Positions 35,301 to 47,300 of a stretch of DNA of 64,000 nucleotides are shown piece by piece. The stretch lies in assembly GCA_902728285.1 (NCBI GenBank), contig CACVBU010000600.1, positions 539,558-603,557 of the forward strand. Reading direction: 5' to 3'. How positions within the stretch are numbered: position 1 is the stretch's first letter; each line of letters opens with the position of its first letter. The stretch comes from Clytia hemisphaerica. Its lineage: Eukaryota > Cnidaria > Hydrozoa > Leptothecata > Clytiidae. The position numbers and the translations under genes are program-made. Below the pieces are notes generated by a model. It had not been told where the DNA came from. It did not search any database and saw nothing but the letters and a program-made list of their open reading frames with translations.

Positions 35301-38300
35301 TCGTTGGAGAGATATTTGTGAGTGGAACAATTTGAAGTGAAAAAGTCTTTTAAAAAATTCTAAAAACGAAGATGAAAATGAAGAAGAAAAAACTGAAGAT
35401 CTTGTAGAGAAGTGCTATAACTATTATTTTCACTGGAGAGATTTTTTGATCTTAGGAGGTCATCACTGTGAAGAAATTTCACTAAAATATTTATTCAATA
35501 TAAAGTTATGATACAAAGTTGATAGCTGATTGACCCCAAAAAACAGCAGAAAACAGCAGAAAACAGCGTTTTTAGACGTCAATCAGCTTATAACTTTGTT
35601 TGATATCTTTTGACTGAATGATTATTTTTGAGAATTTTTTTCACAGTGATGACGTTCGATAATGCAGGAGTCACTTCAGTGAAAATGATAGTTATAGCAC
35701 CTTTCTACAAGATATTCATTTTTTTCTTCTTCATTTTCATCTTCATTTTTAGGATTTTTTTATAGATTTTTTTATTCCAAATTGTTTCACTCACTAATGT
35801 CTTTCCAACGATATCAAATTTATAAAAATTGAGGAATTCCTTCAAAAGTTATAGGTAAATGAAAAAAGAGTGCACACTTATCGTGAATAGACTTTAATAG
35901 AAGGTTCGAACGAACGAACGAGAAAAGGAACGAACCTGGGGGGTAAGTCTTAAAATTGAAAAACAAAAAGCTTACCCTAAAATTATCGTCATGACAAAAA
36001 TTGACGTCAAATAAAAAAATCACTTTAAAAAAGAAACCTTTTGAAGAATCAAGTTAAAAGTTTTTGAAAATTAGTATTAGACGCACGTGTCTTGTATTTT
36101 GTTGTGAAAAACTTGCAAAAATGTTATTAAATTCAAAGAATATCGTTAAAATGGATGTATCCAACTTGCAGACATGTGAGCTCTGCCCTGAGAAGATATC
36201 TTTATCACAAATGGAGTTGAATCACCATAAAAGTTCGCATCAAGCAGAAAAGGAGTCAATTCGGAACATTACTTCAACCAAACTGGCGCAGCTGAAGAGA
36301 ACCAAGAAAAACCTTTCAACTAAATTAAAAGCAGTTAAGAACGAAGCCGACTTAATGTGTAAATGGAATATTCAAGATGAAAAGGTTGTTGAACTTCTTG
36401 AAAAAGAAATGCTTTCTCTCAACCAACAAATCGATGAGAAAGATACCGATATCAAACTTTTAAGTGACAACCAGGAGAAATCGGCTACTAATGACCTCGC
36501 TCATGGTAAAAATCAGCTTTTGATTTCTATTTTCTGTTTTTTTATAACCAAGTGTCTACTTCTCTCTTAGGCGTGCATTATACTTAGTAATCTATTGTTC
36601 TTAAAAAATAGAGCCATTGTTTAGGTACGAAAAACTGAATCTGCGTCTGTTTATAAACATTATGCTTATGAGTCAACTTCAAACATCCGTTTGAACCAAA
36701 CTTGCACCAAACTTATCCATAATTGCTGGACCTTCCAAGGAACATTCATCTTCTAACTGCACAAGCGCTACTGCTGCAGCCGATATTGAAAAGTTTTCTA
36801 AAGAGGTTTCTGAGCTAAAAGACAAACTTTCCGAGTCCACTGCCCTGGTTCAAGAAATGACTCACAAAAATCAAGAGGTCGAAGGTGATCTTGCACAGGC
36901 CGTAGAAGCTCTCGAATCATCAAATATAACAATCCGACATATGATGGAGGATAAGGAAAAGATCGAAGCCAAATTGCGAGCGAACGAAGAAAAGATCGAA
37001 GAACAAAACGAACTTATTCAAGAGCACGAGAAACGATCTCCCTCGGTCGAGATTCAAGAGAAGATCGCTTTGCTTCATGAACAATTGACGGCAACAGATG
37101 AAGAGTTATTTAATCTGATGGAGTGTGTGGAGGAAAAAGAAAATGATCTTGCACATGCGCATAGTGAACAAAAGCTAATGGAAAATGAAAATGTTATTCT
37201 CACACAACTCATTGATGAGCTGAGAGAAGAACAAAATGAAAAGTGCTCGGAGTGGGAAAATGAAATGACGGAACTCATATCCAAGCAACGATCACTGGAA
37301 AAAGAAAATCAATCCTTACTTTGTAAGCTGACCGATTATGAGGTTGCAAGTAAAGACCAAACTGTTAAAATCGATCAACTGACTTCGTATGTTGAGGAAC
37401 TGGAATGCCAGAAGGCTAAAGACAAGGAACAAATCGCACTCCTGTCGGCTGAACGAGATGAAGTCAAGCAACAATTGGTTGTCCTTCAACAAACACACGA
37501 AAAATGTATCACTGAGAAACAAGAGTTGAAAACTTCGTGTGAAAAATCTGTAGAGGATATGCGTCTTAAGATGCGAAAATATTTAGACGAAGAAAAAGAA
37601 ACATCCCTGGAGCTTCAAGCAAACCTTGAAGAACAGCTCAAAGAATTACGGCGTAAACATAGAGCTGAACTTTCAAAGTATGATGGAGAAAGGTTGAATC
37701 TTCAAAACACCATTGTAGATCTTGAGAAAATGATTAATTCTGCAAAGACTCAACCAAAAGTTGACATGGGAAAAAGTGAAAGGCTGGAAAAAGCTATAGC
37801 TGAAGCCAATCTTCAACTCTCGAAAAAGACAGAGCTTGAGAACACAGTAGAGGAACTCAGACATGATCTAAGCTCCACTCAAAGATCGTTGGATGTTGCC
37901 AAAAGTCGGAAAGATTCTCTCCGAAAAGAAGTCAGTGAACTAAATGAATTGTTGCACACTGAAATAGGAAAGACTAATGACTTCCGGCGTCAAAGAGACC
38001 TTGCTGAAAAAAAATTCAACAATCGTCAAGAGCAGCTCGCCAGAGCTGAAGAAGATGTTGCCAGTATTAAAACGCAACTTGTTGGTTTGAAGAAACAATT
38101 AACCTTAAAAGATAGTGACCACAAAAGAGAGATGGAGCGATTGATGGTTCGTATCGACGATCTTCAAATAGAGAACGACCATGCTCAAGAGAGTATCAAT
38201 GAAAATCAGAAGTTACAGTCAGATGTTGCAAAGATGGCCTCGGAGAATGAAAAGCTTTCTCTTCAAATTTTAGAGAAGAAAGAGTCCGAAAAGAATTTCG

Positions 38301-41300
38301 TTGATGAGATAAAAAGTTTAACGAAAAAAGTCGAAATGATAGACGCTGTATCGGCGGACAACGTGAAGCTTGCTTCAGAAAACGAAACGTTATGCGCAGA
38401 AATCTCTAATATGAAAGAGCTAGAGAAGAGCCACATGGAGGAAATTCGATCTTTCACAAATAAAATCAATGATTCGGAAGAATGTCTGCAATCTGCACCT
38501 TCTAAAGAAAAGCTTCTTTACTTAGAGGAAGAACTCGCTAACGCTCTGAAACAACAAAAAGAAGCTGACCTCCAAGCCGATACGATCACAAAGCAAAACA
38601 ATGCTTCTAAAGATAAATTAGCCACGAGTCTTGACGAAATCGAATATCTCAAGGAAAAATTTATGCACGCAGAAAAGATCGTGAAAGACACAGAGTTGTT
38701 GCTCGAGAAAACGCAAAAACAACTGGAAGTGAAAAATACAAAGCTACAGAAACAAGACCGAGAAATTTTACAATTTCTCGATCGACGCTCTGACTTGAAA
38801 AGCAAGGTTGACAAGGTGGTTAAGAACAGTGAAAAGCACAAAATGGCGAAGGAGTTGGCAGAACAGAAATTAAAGGAGGAGCAAATAAGATCAACAGAAT
38901 TAGGAAATATAGTAAATGACCTTCGAGACGCAGAACAGTGTGACAATAAAGCTACCGAAGCTCTACTTTGCGAAGAGCAACGAAAGAGGTCAGACCTGGA
39001 GAAGATTATCGATCAAATGAAACTAAGAGATGATCAAACTCAAAAAGAGCTTGCGAGTGAGAAACAAGAGACATATAAACTTGAGCAAATCATTATTCAA
39101 ATGAAAGACGAAATGGAAGCTATCAGGATGGCAAACCAGTCGTCAAAAGCTGATGGAATGACTCACAGGATGGATGAGGCCATTCAACAACCAGCACCGC
39201 TTTCTTCAGCTGAAGATAATACATCTGGTAAACAAGGACCTCTCGTTGTCAATGATGATCTTGTGGACAGAGTATCTTCTTGTTCGTCGGAAGAAGAAGA
39301 AATCAAACCAACTGCCTCGCAGATCTCTTTAAGTGGTGAATCATCGGAGCAAGATAATCGTGAAAGGTAAGGTTTCCTAAACATATCTTTCTCATGCAGT
39401 TGCACCATACCCGATGCTCGATTTTCTGTGGATAGTTGAAGAGACCTATATCAAAACGAAGCCGTACACCTTTGTAGTGCTATTTTAGCCCTGCAAGCTT
39501 TTATATCTCCGTTTGAGCTCAATATTTGAAAGTGAACAAATTAAAAGATTTTTTTTTCTTTTCATTTTAGCATTATTGATAATGATGAACAACTCGAATC
39601 CCACGATGTATCGGAAAACAGTGATTGCTATTTGTCAGATGATGATGATGCTATCGGTACAGCTCTGGTCAGGTAGGTCATCTTTAAATTTCTTTAACAA
39701 TATTATTCAAGATAATTGTATGTAAAGAAGTCATCATGTGAAAAATTCATTTTACGACCGTTCTATGGCTACGAATGTGCTTTCCAAAATCCATATCATG
39801 AGTGAAAATTTTTAAGCAATCAATCTTCTTCGATTTTTTCATTCAGAAAAGAGACGGTCGTATTCCACACACCTCCATCAATTCCTTCCAACAACGACGG
39901 TGTCAAAGATGACGAATATGATATTGAAATTCCTGAACGCCCATGGGACGAAAAAATTATTAATGGAAAAGAACAGTCTCTTGACGATTTTGGTGGCTTG
40001 TCTTGTAAATCAGTGACAATCACCCCTGAGAAGCAACCATTGGATGCTGCAGTCATTGAAAACCCTGCATCCTTGCCTGACTTAGTCTTAAACAACTCTG
40101 TTAACTCCAGTGATTCCGATGTTTCGCTGAAGGCTGATTCTTCATCGTCGGAAAGCCTCCCATCAAGTGGATCAAATTCTTCAATATCCATCAACAAACC
40201 ATCCAAAGGAAACAAGAAGAAAAATAAGAAGGGTAAGAAAGTTACCAATAAACACATGCCCATCCACTTCTCAAGCAAACCGTCACCAGGGGCATCACAG
40301 AAAGGCGAAGAACATTCTAACCATAAAATGTTCGATGGTAAACTTAACAACAAACGAACACCTAAATCGGATGGTAACCGAAAATTAAAATCCTCCAAAC
40401 CCGACGTCAAAGCACAACCAATAGTCAACCAAGGAGCGAATGTGAGGAGATTATCAGCTGTGTTCTCCAAAGAAACCATCGCACCAGTCGCAACGAATCA
40501 GTGTTTTCCAAAGCCGACCAGAATCTCAAGCATCAAAGAAATATTTGAAAATCTTAGCTGCTGAGATTAATCAAAACAAACTATTTTTTACAATTATATT
40601 CAAGACAATTTTTTTTCGCAGATTTTTCCCCATAAAATATTTTTCTCTCATAGTGGTATTTGTATTTTTTATTTTTCATAAATATATATTTTTAATCCGT
40701 ATGAAATTTCAAATATTTCATTTCAATTGTTTTTCTCCCTCGAAAGTAAAAAAGAATTCAGTCCAAAAATGTCATTTAATTTTGCAGCGTGCAGTTTTTA
40801 TCGTATCGAGTCATATTATGGTTTGTTAAGTAAAATTCAAACTTTCTTAGTAGTGAACATTTTGTTCCTAATCCGATTCTTTTTTGAGTAAAAAATATTT
40901 GAGCTTGGATACTTTTCTTAAGTGTATCATCAATGACGCCACCAATTTACCCAGTTCATTTCCATTCCTTGGAATCGATGCGATCCAAAAATATTCGTTC
41001 ACAAAATAGTTATCTGAGAAATTGAAAAGCCACTTAAAATGCTCTACGTTTATAGAACCACGCATCACAGACCCTACCCTATGAGACCCCCTACCAAACT
41101 CCCTTTGAAACTATATCCCATTGGTTACTTATCCATACTGGGGAAGTCATTGGATCTCTGATGTTCAATAAGGTGAATAACGCGAATTAAGTTATCAATT
41201 TGTGCCCCCTTGGTCTCACTGTCAAATACAATCTTGAATGTCAGTGGGAGAAGAAAATCTGAAATCTTCTACTGTAGAGACTGATTGAGAAAGAAGAAAT

Positions 41301-44300
41301 TTTATGAAAGTATGTACAGTGTACAGTCCGAAAAACCTATTTCTAAGCACTTTTGGCTCAAACTTGCCCACTCGACATCAAAACAATCCTAACACAAAAG
41401 AGGGCCAACTTAGAAGGCAAATGATAGGAGGAAAATGATAAAAGAAGAGAGACAACAGACAAAAGATTATGAAAGAGTCATCCCGTAAAACCTACGCTGA
41501 TACAACAAAAGCACACAAGGAAAATCTTAAATCTGTTGTTGCGGAACAAAAAGAAGAGGAGAGGAGAGAAAACTGAGATATCGAATCAAGGAAAAGAAAC
41601 ATCATAATTCATGGACTCCCTGAACAAGTTGAAGAAACGAAAGAAGAAGATCAAGAAGAGGACAAGAAGGAAATCGAGGATCTGCTCAAAGATATCGGCA
41701 TCCGCGACATCAAACCAACGCATCAACATTGTATTGGGTTCGAACATGAAAATGGGCCGAGGAAAAAGCGTCCAATAAAGGTGACCTTGCAAAGTAAAGA
41801 AGAAAAAGAAAGAATCGTGAGCAACCTAAAAAAGTTGAAGTGGCTTGGATATCATCTAAGCATCATCGATGATTTCACCATCAATGAAAGAAGAAAAATC
41901 AAAGAGATGTGCAAAAAATGGAACGTTCCGAATGTGATGGTGATTTTATTTGGTGTGTGAGAGGAAGTCCCAGAACAGATAACCTTTGCTTGATAAAAAC
42001 GAACAAAATTTTTGCCAACCAAAAGCTGTCAATATCTAACCTCAGTAGCAGCGACGATGAGCTGCCAAAAAAACATAAGTTTTTTTTTTATTGTAAAGTA
42101 GCATTGACTTTTATTAGCCTTTGTTGCTACGTTTTCGTCAACATGAGATAAACTATTACATAACATTACATTAGTAAACTTTGTTTTCGAAAATATTGTG
42201 CTTTGCAATTTTTTGGAAACTATGCAATAAAAATCGAACGAACGAACGAACGAACGAACGAACGAACCTGCGAAGTATATCCAAAAATAAAAAAAAAAGA
42301 AGTGTACCCTAAGGTTCTAATCGGCACCCTAATTCTATTAAAGCCGATCATTCCTTAATAGGTGTCAAGCGCAGAGACATTAATGTTACAGCTCTCAGGA
42401 TCTATGATCCATCTGTTAAAATTAAATTATCGTCACGACAAAAATTGACGTCAAATAGAAAATTTCACTTTAAAAAAGAAACGTTTTGAAGAATCAAATC
42501 AAAAGTTTTGAAAATTAGTATTAGACACAAGTGTCTTGTATTTTGTTGTGGAAAACTTGTAAAAATGTTATTAAATTCAAAAAATATCGTTAAAATGGAT
42601 GTCTCCAGCTTGCAGACATGTGAGGTCTGCCCTGAGATGATGTTTTTATCACAAATGGAGTTGGATCACCATAAAACTTTGCATCAAACTGAAAATGAGT
42701 CAATTCGGAACATTACTTCAACCAAACTAGCGCAGCTGAAGAGAACCAAGAAAAACCTTTCAGCTAAATTAAACGCAGTAAAAAACGAAGCGAACTTAAT
42801 GTGTAAATGGAATGTTCAAGATGAAAAGGTTGTTGAACTCCTTGAAAAAGAAATGCTTTCTCTCAAGCAACAAATCGATGAGAAAGATACCGATATCAAA
42901 CTTTTAAGTGACAACCAGGAGAAATCGGCTACTAATGACCTCGCTCATGGTAAAAATCGGCTTTTGATTTCCATTTTCTTTTTTTTTTTTATAACCAAGT
43001 GTCTACTTGCTTGCATTATACTTAGTAATCTATTGTTCTTAAAAAATAGAGCCATTGTTTAGGTGCAAAAATCTGAATTTGCGTCTGTTTAAAAATGTTA
43101 AGCTTAAAATCTTCTTACTGGAACTCTTAATAACTGAGGCGACTTTTTCCCCAATGATAGAATAACTTATTAACTGTTTGCATTTTTTTTTTTTTAGATT
43201 TCACAAAGCAAATAGATACGGAGTATGAAGAACTGATCAGTCGGGCCTTAAAGAGTGATAAACTTCGAACATCCGTATCTGCACCAAACTTATCCATAGT
43301 TGCTGGTTCTTTCAAGGAACGTTCATCTTCAAACTGCACATATGCTACTGCTGCAGCAGATAATGAAAAGTTTTCTAAAGAGGTTTCTGAGCTAAAAGAC
43401 AAACTTTCCGAATCCACTGCCCTGGTTCAAGAAATGACTCACAAAAATCAAGAGGTTGAAGGTGATCTTGCACAGGCCGTAGAAGCTCTCGAATCATCAA
43501 ATATAACCATCCGACATATGATTCAGGATAAGGAGAAGATCGAAGCCAAACTGCACGCGAACGAACAAAAGATCGAAGAACAAAACGAGCTTATTCAAGA
43601 TCACGAGAAACGATCTCCCTCGGTTGAAATTCAAGAGAAGATCGCTTTGCTTCATGAACAATTGACGGCAACAGATGAAGAGTTATTTAATCTGATGGAG
43701 TGTGTGGAGGAAAAAGAAAATGATCTTGCACATGCGCATAGTGAACAAAAGCTAATGGAAAATGAAAATGTTATTCTCACACAACTCATTGATGAGCTGA
43801 GAGAAGAACAAGATGAAAAGTCCTCAGAGTGGGGAAATGAAATGACGGAACTCATATCCAAGCAACGATCACTGGAAAAAGAAAATCAATCCTTACTTTG
43901 CAAGCTGACCGATTATGAGGTTGCAAGTAAAGACCAGACTATTAAAATCGATCAACTGACTTCGTATGTTGAACAGCTGGAAAACCAGAAGGCTAAAGAC
44001 AAAGAACAGATCGCACTCCTGTCGGCTGAGCGAGATGAATTAAAGCAACAATTGGCTAAACTCCAACAAACACATGAAAAATGTATCATTGAGAAACAAG
44101 AGCTGAAAGTTTCGTGCGAAAAATCTGTAGAGGATATGCGTCTTAAGATGGAAAAACTTTTACATGATGAAAAAGAAACATCCCTGGAGCATCAAGATAA
44201 CCTTGAAGAACAGCTCAAAGAATTGCGGCGTAAACATAGAGCTGAACTTTCAAAGTATGATGGAGAGAGGTTAAATCTTCAAAACACCATTGAAGATCTT

Positions 44301-47300
44301 GCGAAAGAGATTACTATCGCAAAGACTCAACAAAAAGTTGACATTGAAAAAAGCGAAAGGTTGGAAAAAGCTGCTGAAGCCAACCTTCAACTCTCGAAAA
44401 AGACAGAGCTTGAGAACACAGTAGAGGAACTCAGACATGGTTTAAGCTCCGCTCAAAGATCATTAGAAGTTGCTAACAGTCGGAAAGATTCTCTCCGAAA
44501 AGAAGTCAGTGAACTAAAAGAGTTGTTGGATACTGAAATAGGAAAGACGAGCGACTTCAGGCGACAAAGAGACCTTGCCGAGAAAAAATTCAACAATCGT
44601 CAAGAGCAACTCGCCAGAGCTGAAGAAGATGTTGCCAGTATTAAAACTCAACTTGTTGGTTTGAAGAAGCAATTAACCTTAAAAGATAGTGACCACAAAG
44701 TGGAGATAGAGCGATTGATGGTTCGGATCAAGGATCTTCAAATAGAGAACGATCATGCTCAAAAGAGTATCAATGCAAATCAGAAGTTACAGTCCGTTGT
44801 TGCAAAGACGGCCTCGGAGAATGAAAAGCTTTCTCTCCAGATTTTAGAGAAGAACGAGTCCGAAAAGAATTTTGTTGATGAGATAAAATGTTTAACGAAA
44901 AAAGTCCAAATGTTAGAGGCTGTATCGGCGGACAACGCGACGCTTGCTTCAGAAAACGAAACGTTATGCGCAGAAAACTCTGATATGAAAGAGCTGGAGA
45001 AGAGCCACGTGGAGGAAATTCGATCTCTAACAAATAAAATCAATGATTCGGAAGAATGTCTGCAATCTGCACCTTCTAAAGAAAAGCTTCTTAACTTAGA
45101 GGAAAAACTCACTAACGCCCTGAAACTACAAAAAGAAGCTGTCCTTCAAGCCGATACGATCGCAAAGCAAAACAATGCTTCTAAAGATAAATTAGCCACG
45201 AGTCTTGACGAAATCGAGTATCTCAAGGAAAAATATATGCACGCAGAAAAGACAGTGAAAGACACAGAGTTGTTGCTCGAGAAAACGCAAAAACAATTGG
45301 AAGTGAAAAATACTAAACTACAGAAACAAGACTGCGAAATTTCACACTTTCTCGATCAACGCTCTGACTTGAAAAGCAAGATTAACAATATGGTTAAGAA
45401 CAGTGAAAAGCAAAAAATGGCAAAAGAGTTGGCGGAACAGAAATTAAAGAAGGAGAAGATAAGATCAACAGAATTGAGAGAAATCGTAAATGATCTTCGA
45501 GACGCAGAACAGTGTGACGATAAAGCTACCGAAGCTTTAGTTTTCGAAGAGCAACACAAGAGGTCAGACCTCGAGAAGATTATTGATCAAATGAAATCAA
45601 AAGATGATCAAACTCAAAAAGAGCTTGCGAGTGAGAAACAAAAGACATATAAACTTGAGCAAATCATTATTCAAATGAAAGACGAAATGGAAGCCATCAG
45701 GATGGCAAACCAGTCGTCAAAAGCTGATGGAATGTCTCACAGGACAGATGAGGCCGTTGAACAACAGCCACCGCTTTCTTCAGCTGAAGATAATACATCT
45801 GGTAAACAAGGAGTGTCATATTGTTCGTCGGAAGAAGAAGAAATCACACCAACTGCTTCACAGACCTCTTTAAGTGGTGATTCATCGGAACAAGATAGTC
45901 GTGAAGAAATTCAACAAAAGGGTGAAAGGTAAGGTTTCCTAACCCAATCTTTCTCGTGCAGTTACAATATATCCAACGCCCTATTTTAGCCATGGAAGCT
46001 TTTATATCTCCGTCTTAGCTCAATATTTGAAAGTAACATTTTGATTTTTGTATCTCAGTATTATCTGATTTTTTTCATTTCAGCATTATTGATAATGATG
46101 AACAAGTCGAACCTCGAGAAGTACCGCAAAACAGTGATTGTTATTTGTCAGATGATGATGATTTCGGTACAGATCTGGACAGGTAGGTCATTTTTATATT
46201 TCTTTAACATTATTATTTAATAATTATTTTTAAAGAAGACATCATGAAAATTCAATTTACGACCGTTTTATGGTTACGAATGTGCTTTCCAAAAATTCAA
46301 TATCATGAATGAAAACTTTTAAGCAAGCAATCTTCTTTCATTTTTCCATTCAGAAAAGAGACGGTTGTGTTCCACACATATCCATCAATTCCATCCAACA
46401 ACAACGGTGTCAAAGATGACGAGCATGATATTAAAACTCCTAAACGCCAATGGGACGAAAAAATTATTATTGGAAAAGAACAGTCTCTTGACGAGGAATT
46501 CGCTGACTTGTCTTGTGAATCAGTGACAATCACCACTAAGAAGCTATCACTGGATGTTGCAGTCATTCAAAACCCTGCATCCTTGCCTGATTTAGTCTTA
46601 AACAACTCTGTTAACTCAAGTGATTCCGATGTTTCAATGAAGGCTGATTCTTCATCGTCGGAAAGCCTTCCATCAAGTGGATCAAACTCTTCAGAATCCA
46701 TCAACAAACCATGCAAAGGAAACAAGAAGAAAAATAAGAAGGGTAAGAAAGTTACCAATAAACACATGCCCGTCCACTTCTCAAGCAAACCGTCACCAGG
46801 GGCATCACAGAAAGGCGAAGAACATTCTAACCATAAAATGTTCGATGATAAACTTAACAACAAACGAACACCTAAATCGGATGGTAACCGAAAATTAAAA
46901 TTCTCGAAACCCGGCGTCAAAGCACAACCAATAGTCAACCAAGGAGCGAATGTGAGGAGATTATCAGCTGTGTTCTCCAAAGAAACCATCGCACCAGTCG
47001 CAACGAATCAGTGCTTTCCAAAGCCGACCAGAATCTCAAACATCAAAGAAAAATTTGAAAATCTTAGCTGCTGAGATTAATCTAAACAAACTATTTTTCA
47101 TAATTATATTTAAGACAATATTTTTCTCTCATACTGGTATTTGTAATTTTAATTTTTCATAAATATATATTAATCCGTATAAAATTTCAAATATTTCAAT
47201 TCAATTGTTTTTCTCCCTCGAAAATAAAAAAGAATTCAGTCTAAAAATGTCATTTAATTTTGCAGCGGCAGTTTTTATCGTATCGAGTCAAATTATGCTT

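Larger units (their letters stand above)
34223..36120. other. Spacer between copies 1 and 2
   Basis: It contains the 3' flank shared by all units (with CCACGCATCACAGACCCTA), the 679-bp foldback 35217-35895, a short GAAC-type microsatellite near 35908-35925 and the copy 2 promoter. No other gene is seen. Confidence 0.55.
40565..42564. other. Spacer between copies 2 and 3
   Basis: It contains the shared 3' flank, a LINE ORF1 relic (about 41371-42177), a CGAA microsatellite (42235-42267) and the copy 3 promoter. Confidence 0.55.

Noticed and set aside
38518..38946. Ser/Phe-rich minus-strand frames opposite the coiled-coil exon
   Set aside because: These are shadows of Glu/Lys-rich codons read backwards. 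They change length from copy to copy and have no start or splice support.
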